From positions 1-9,431 of the forward strand of contig JAACZX010000061.1 in NCBI GenBank assembly GCA_009996555.1: 9,431 nucleotides of DNA, written 5' to 3'. The notes under the pieces were generated by a model. That model was given only the letters and a program-made list of their open reading frames with translations, was not told the DNA's origin and did not search any database. Of the stretch, positions 5,638-9,431 are shown one piece after another. This DNA is from Chitinophagaceae bacterium. Its GTDB lineage: Bacteria > Bacteroidota > Bacteroidia > Chitinophagales > Chitinophagaceae. A program made the position numbers and the translations under genes. Position 1 is the stretch's first letter. Each line of letters begins with the position of its first letter.

Positions 5638-7572
5638 ATGAACTACTCATCATACATCGCATTAATTCCGCTTTTGCCACTGGCAGCATTTGTACTGCTG
5701 GGTTTGTTTGGGCGAAAATACTTTAACAGATCTGCAGGTATCATCGCTACCCTGTTGTTACTTGTTGCAGCAGGTTTATCGCTGTACACCGCTTACCAAT
5801 ACTTTTTTGTAAACGGTAAAGTGGGTGATGCTTACCAAAGTATTACTGCAGTAAAATTTACCTGGCTTACGTTCAGTGAAAATGTTTCCATCGATATGGG
5901 CATACTGCTCGATCCTATTTCGGTGATGATGCTGGTGGTAGTTACGTTTGTTTCACTGATGGTGCACATCTTCAGCCTTGGCTATATGAAAGGCGAAGAA
6001 CGTTTTGCAACGTACTACGCATTCCTTGGCTTGTTTACTTTTTCAATGCTGGGTTTGGTTGTATCATCCAATCTCTTCCAGATCTATATGTTCTGGGAAC
6101 TGGTTGGTGCGTCGTCGTATTTACTCATCGGTTATTATTTTCAAAAACCATCTGCAGTTGCTGCATCCAAAAAAGCATTTATTGTAACACGCTTTGCCGA
6201 TCTTGGTTTTCTCATCGGCATTCTAATACTTGCATTCTATGGCGAAAGCTTAGACTTCAACACCATCATTCATAATTTAACCACACAACAATCTTCACAG
6301 TTCTTAGCCATCACCTCTGCATCGTTCATTGGTGTATCGGCATTAACATGGGGATTGGTAATGGTGTTTATGGGTGGCGCAGGTAAGAGTGCAATGTTTC
6401 CGTTGCACATTTGGTTGCCGGATGCCATGGAAGGCCCCACGCCTGTTTCAGCATTGATCCACGCTGCCACCATGGTTGTTGCCGGTGTGTTTTTAGTAGC
6501 AAGATTGTTTCCTGTTTTCTCCATCAATGCTGATGCGTTATCGGTTGTAACCATCATCGGTGTTACCTCTGCTTTGTTTGCAGCCATCATTGCCTGTACA
6601 CAAACAGATATTAAACGTGTACTCGCCTACTCTACCATGAGCCAGATCGGTTACATGATGTTTGCATTAGGTGTAAGTGGTTATGGCGGAGAGAATGGCC
6701 TTGGTTACACCGCATCCATGTTTCACCTGTTTACACATGCGTTCTTTAAATCGTTGTTATTCCTTGGTGCTGGTGCAGTGATTCATTTGGTGCACAGCAA
6801 CGAAATGAAAGACATGGGCGGCTTACGCAAGCTGATGCCGATTACACATATCAGTTTCCTGATTGCATGTTTAGCGATAGCAGGTATATGGCCGTTTGCC
6901 GGTTTCTTCAGCAAAGAAGAAATTCTGTTGGCAGCTTATAACAAAAGCATGGTTGTGTATGTGATTGCCTTGGTTACATCGGGCCTCACTGCTTTCTACA
7001 TGTTCCGTTTGTATTTCTCCATTTTCTGGAACAAGGAAGCGGCAGTACACGATCATCATCATGGCGAAGGAACATTCTCCATGAAGCTTCCTTTAATCTT
7101 ATTAGCAGTATGCAGTGTTGCCGCAGGCTTTATCCATTTCGGTAATTATGTTTCAAGCGATGGTACTGCATTGGCTTCAGCATTTCATCTCAGCTTTGCT
7201 GCTGCGCCACTTGCATTGGGTATTGGCGGCATTCTGCTGGCGATGTGGTTGTACAAAACAGCAAATGATAAACCCGAACGTTTGGCAACAGCGCTCGGCG
7301 GTTTATACAAAGCAGCATACAAAAAATTCTATATTGATGAGTTGTACCTGTTTATCACAAAGAAACTGGTGTTTAATCTTATCGGTCGCCCTGCGGCATG
7401 GATCGACAAAAACATTATTGATGGCTTGATGAATGGCATTGCTGCAGCAACAGGATGGATATCGAACCTTATTAAAACATTGCAATCAGGTAAAGTGCAG
7501 AACTATCTGCTGTATTTCTTTGGCGGTATTGCTGCGCTCGTGATCATATTTATTTACATCTGGAAACCATAA
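5638..7572 (+). CDS. nuoL: NADH-quinone oxidoreductase subunit L (antiporter-like)
   Basis: A 644-residue distal proton-pumping subunit (ND5 type). Expected key residues are present: Glu154 in FWELVGASSYLL, Lys250 in GGAGKSAMFPLHIWLPD, and Lys426 in GFFSKEEI, aligning with Glu144, Lys229 and Lys399 of E. coli NuoL. The C-terminal part includes a histidine-rich loop (AAVHDHHHGEG, about residues 468-478), then the region of the lateral helix, and a final helix (LLYFFGGIAALVIIFIYIW). The ATG at 5638 is chosen over an in-frame GTG at 5629 because that GTG lies inside the right palindrome of repeat copy 4. The protein is about 30 residues longer than E. coli NuoL. nuoM follows after 2 bp. Confidence 0.98.
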   Translation: MNYSSYIALIPLLPLAAFVLLGLFGRKYFNRSAGIIATLLLLVAAGLSLYTAYQYFFVNGKVGDAYQSITAVKFTWLTFSENVSIDMGILLDPISVMMLVVVTFVSLMVHIFSLGYMKGEERFATYYAFLGLFTFSMLGLVVSSNLFQIYMFWELVGASSYLLIGYYFQKPSAVAASKKAFIVTRFADLGFLIGILILAFYGESLDFNTIIHNLTTQQSSQFLAITSASFIGVSALTWGLVMVFMGGAGKSAMFPLHIWLPDAMEGPTPVSALIHAATMVVAGVFLVARLFPVFSINADALSVVTIIGVTSALFAAIIACTQTDIKRVLAYSTMSQIGYMMFALGVSGYGGENGLGYTASMFHLFTHAFFKSLLFLGAGAVIHLVHSNEMKDMGGLRKLMPITHISFLIACLAIAGIWPFAGFFSKEEILLAAYNKSMVVYVIALVTSGLTAFYMFRLYFSIFWNKEAAVHDHHHGEGTFSMKLPLILLAVCSVAAGFIHFGNYVSSDGTALASAFHLSFAAAPLALGIGGILLAMWLYKTANDKPERLATALGGLYKAAYKKFYIDELYLFITKKLVFNLIGRPAAWIDKNIIDGLMNGIAAATGWISNLIKTLQSGKVQNYLLYFFGGIAALVIIFIYIWKP

Positions 7573-7574
7573 CC

Positions 7575-9065
7575 ATGAACTTATCCATACTTCTCATATT
7601 GCCCCTTGTATTTTCACTGTTGGTATTAGTGGTGAAAGGTCAGCAGCAGGTACGCAGTGTTGCGCTGGCAGCAGCTTTAGCACAATTGGGTTTAAGCATT
7701 TATTTATTGATGCAGTTTTTGAGCGAACGTGCAATAAATAATGCTGCTTATTTGTTTGAACACGATCACAGCTGGTATCATGCTTTAAAGATCCATTACC
7801 ATGTGGGTGTAGATGGTATTTCTGTTGCCATGATCCTGCTTACTTCCTTTGTTGTACTGGCAGGTGTATTGGTGTCGTGGAAACAGGAAAAAATGTATAA
7901 AGAGTTTTTCTTCTTACTCTTATTCCTCAGCCTTGGTGCGTATGGTTTCTTTTTATCGCTCGATATATTCCTGATGTTCTTCTTCCTGGAAGTAGCGGTG
8001 ATTCCGAAATTCTTACTCATCGGTATCTGGGGCAGTGGTAAAAAAGAATACAGTGCGTTGAAACTGGCGTTGATGTTAATGGCCGGTTCTGCATTGGTGT
8101 TTGTGGGTCTTGCAGGTTTGTTCTTCAACAGTAATGTTGATGGGTCACATACATTCGATATTGTGCAGCTTGCAGCAAATCCGTTGCCTGCCGATCTGCA
8201 ACGCTATTTCTTCCCCTTTGCTTTTATCGGCTTTGGTATTTTCACAGCGCTGTTTCCGTTTCATACATGGGTGCCCGATGGTCACTCGAGTGCGCCAACA
8301 GCAGCATCCATGTTTTTGGCAGGCATCTCGATGAAGCTTGGTGGTTACGGTTGTTTGCGGGTTGCAACATGGCTGATGCCTGATGCTGCACAACATTATT
8401 CAACCATCATCATCGTTCTTGCATGTATCGCTATTTTATATGGTGCATTTGCGACGATGATGCAGACCGATCTCAAATACATCAATGCCTATTCATCGGT
8501 TAGTCACTGCGGATTTGTATTGCTGGGTATCGGCATGTTAACGAAAACGGCCATCAATGGTGCGGTGCTGCAAATGGTGAGTCATGGTTTAATGACGGCT
8601 CTTTTCTTTGCTGTGATTGGTATGATCTACGACCGTACACATACAAGACAGGTAGCACAACTTGGTGGATTGTTAAAAGTAATGCCGTTCATTTCATCTG
8701 TATTTGTGATTGCAGGTTTGTGTTCGCTTGGCTTACCGGGCTTAAGTGGATTTGTTGCAGAGATGACCGTGTTCATGGGTAGCTGGCAACGGGCCGGTGC
8801 ATTCTATCATACAGCAACAATCGTTGCCTGTGCATCGATTGTTGTAACGGCAGTGTATATTTTACGTGCAGTTGGTTCAAGCATTATGGGACCGATCAAA
8901 AACGATGAGCATTTAAGTTTAAGCGATGCTGGCTGGCACGAAAAAACTGCGGCTGTTGTTTTACTGGCAGGAATTTTAATTATGGGTATTGCACCATTCT
9001 GGTTAACGGATTTAATTAATCCCGGTACCGAAGTGTTGATGCAAAAGATTGGATCGATAAAGTAA
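7575..9065 (+). CDS. nuoM: NADH-quinone oxidoreductase subunit M (antiporter-like), atypical helix-7 residue
   Basis: A 496-residue antiporter-like membrane subunit (ND4 type) with about 14 helices, expected to pump protons between NuoN and NuoL. Glu139 (FFFLEVAVIP), Lys254 (AGISMKLGGYG) and Glu396 (GFVAEMTVF) align with Glu144, Lys265 and Glu407 of E. coli NuoM. The helix-7 segment reads GFGIFTALFPFHTWVPDGHS; anchored on PFHTWVPD without gaps, the position of E. coli Lys234 is Phe223, and no other charged residue lies nearby in that helix. The frame is intact and the rest of the protein looks normal, so this is probably a lineage feature rather than decay. The 2-bp spacing from nuoL and 8-bp spacing to nuoN fit one transcript. 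Confidence 0.98.
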   Translation: MNLSILLILPLVFSLLVLVVKGQQQVRSVALAAALAQLGLSIYLLMQFLSERAINNAAYLFEHDHSWYHALKIHYHVGVDGISVAMILLTSFVVLAGVLVSWKQEKMYKEFFFLLLFLSLGAYGFFLSLDIFLMFFFLEVAVIPKFLLIGIWGSGKKEYSALKLALMLMAGSALVFVGLAGLFFNSNVDGSHTFDIVQLAANPLPADLQRYFFPFAFIGFGIFTALFPFHTWVPDGHSSAPTAASMFLAGISMKLGGYGCLRVATWLMPDAAQHYSTIIIVLACIAILYGAFATMMQTDLKYINAYSSVSHCGFVLLGIGMLTKTAINGAVLQMVSHGLMTALFFAVIGMIYDRTHTRQVAQLGGLLKVMPFISSVFVIAGLCSLGLPGLSGFVAEMTVFMGSWQRAGAFYHTATIVACASIVVTAVYILRAVGSSIMGPIKNDEHLSLSDAGWHEKTAAVVLLAGILIMGIAPFWLTDLINPGTEVLMQKIGSIK

Positions 9066-9073
9066 ATTAAGCG

Positions 9074-9431
9074 ATGAGTAACTTTTTTCTTTTACTGCAA
9101 CAGGAACTGCTGTTAACAGCAATCATCTTTGTATTGCTTTTTGTGAAGCTCAGTGCAAAGCAATGGAACAGCAAAACAGTTCTTTCCTTCGTCAATATAT
9201 TATTAGCGGTTAACCTGGCTGCCGGTTTCTTTTTTAAGGAAAAAGGAACGCTGTTTGGTGATATGTTTCAAACCAATGATCTACTTCGGTTCGAAAAAAA
9301 TATTCTCAACCTTGGTACACTGCTTATTTCATTGCAAGCCTACAACTGGCTGTTGAAGCACAAGCATGCGATCGAATTTTACCTGCTCATGCTTGCTACT
9401 TTGCTTGGTATGTTCTTTATGCTGAGCAGCA
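9074..9431 (+). CDS. nuoN: NADH-quinone oxidoreductase subunit N, 5' part only
   Basis: The reading frame opens at an ATG 8 bp after the nuoM stop and stays open to the window end: 119 complete codons out of an expected 450 or more. The peptide has hydrophobic helices at about residues 4-25, 35-53, 76-93 and 100-119. The segment AIEFYLLMLATLLGMFFMLSS matches the conserved EFY...LGM..L stretch of NuoN (ND2 type), which precedes its catalytic helices. The glutamate and lysines of its pump channel lie beyond the edge and cannot be checked. Identity rests on this motif and on its place at the end of the operon. Confidence 0.93.
   Translation, partial: MSNFFLLLQQELLLTAIIFVLLFVKLSAKQWNSKTVLSFVNILLAVNLAAGFFFKEKGTLFGDMFQTNDLLRFEKNILNLGTLLISLQAYNWLLKHKHAIEFYLLMLATLLGMFFMLSS

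Noticed and set aside
8226..8286. NuoM helix-7 difference as a frameshift or sequencing error
   Set aside because: The frame is open and conserved on both sides without any gap in alignment, so a local double frameshift is not needed to explain it.

Overview
The window is one strand-uniform stretch of a respiratory complex I (NADH:quinone oxidoreductase, nuo) operon, all on the + strand. It runs from the 3' end of nuoA through nuoB, C, D, H, I, J, K, L and M into the 5' third of nuoN. Protein motifs, moderate G+C, mostly absent Shine-Dalgarno sequences, separate nuoC and nuoD genes, and C/G-rich palindromes between genes suggest a member of the Bacteroidota, perhaps Chitinophagaceae. The family-level guess is inference from sequence style only.

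Layout: nuoA end (1-116), nuoB (213-788), nuoC (785-1249, 4-bp overlap with nuoB), nuoD (1332-2447), nuoH (2648-3724), nuoI (3952-4431), nuoJ (4613-5128), nuoK (5125-5439, 4-bp overlap with nuoJ), nuoL (5638-7572), nuoM (7575-9065), nuoN start (9074-9431). NuoB, C, D and I form the hydrophilic connecting arm that carries clusters N6a, N6b and N2 and the quinone site. NuoA, H, J, K, L, M and N form the proton-pumping membrane arm. The NADH-oxidising genes nuoE, F and G, which sit between nuoD and nuoH in the classical 14-gene order, are absent from that position.

The most unusual content is between the genes. Four gaps (D-H, H-I, I-J, K-L) are each filled almost exactly, stop codon to start codon, by one copy of a roughly 180-220 bp composite repeat in the same orientation. 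Each copy has a C-rich palindrome directly after the stop codon, a spacer with two conserved words (CCAGCTT and GAAATGCTTAATTAC), and a second, bipartite palindrome whose edge lies 1-15 nt before the next ATG. The distance from the second word to the right palindrome is exactly 27 nt in all four copies, although the sequence in between differs. Stem base pairs covary between copies. A half copy lies between nuoA and nuoB, a minimal palindrome lies between nuoC and nuoD, and a left-arm palindrome in reverse orientation lies inside the nuoB reading frame (about residues 11-23). One copy (H-I) carries a further 27-bp hairpin inserted into its conserved word. The arrangement resembles a BIME (paired inverted REP palindromes).

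A second point is NuoM: the position of the transmembrane lysine Lys234 of E. coli NuoM is occupied by Phe223 here, while the other key charged residues are kept. No gene-free stretch exceeds 300 bases; the longest (3725-3951) is fully described by its repeat copy.
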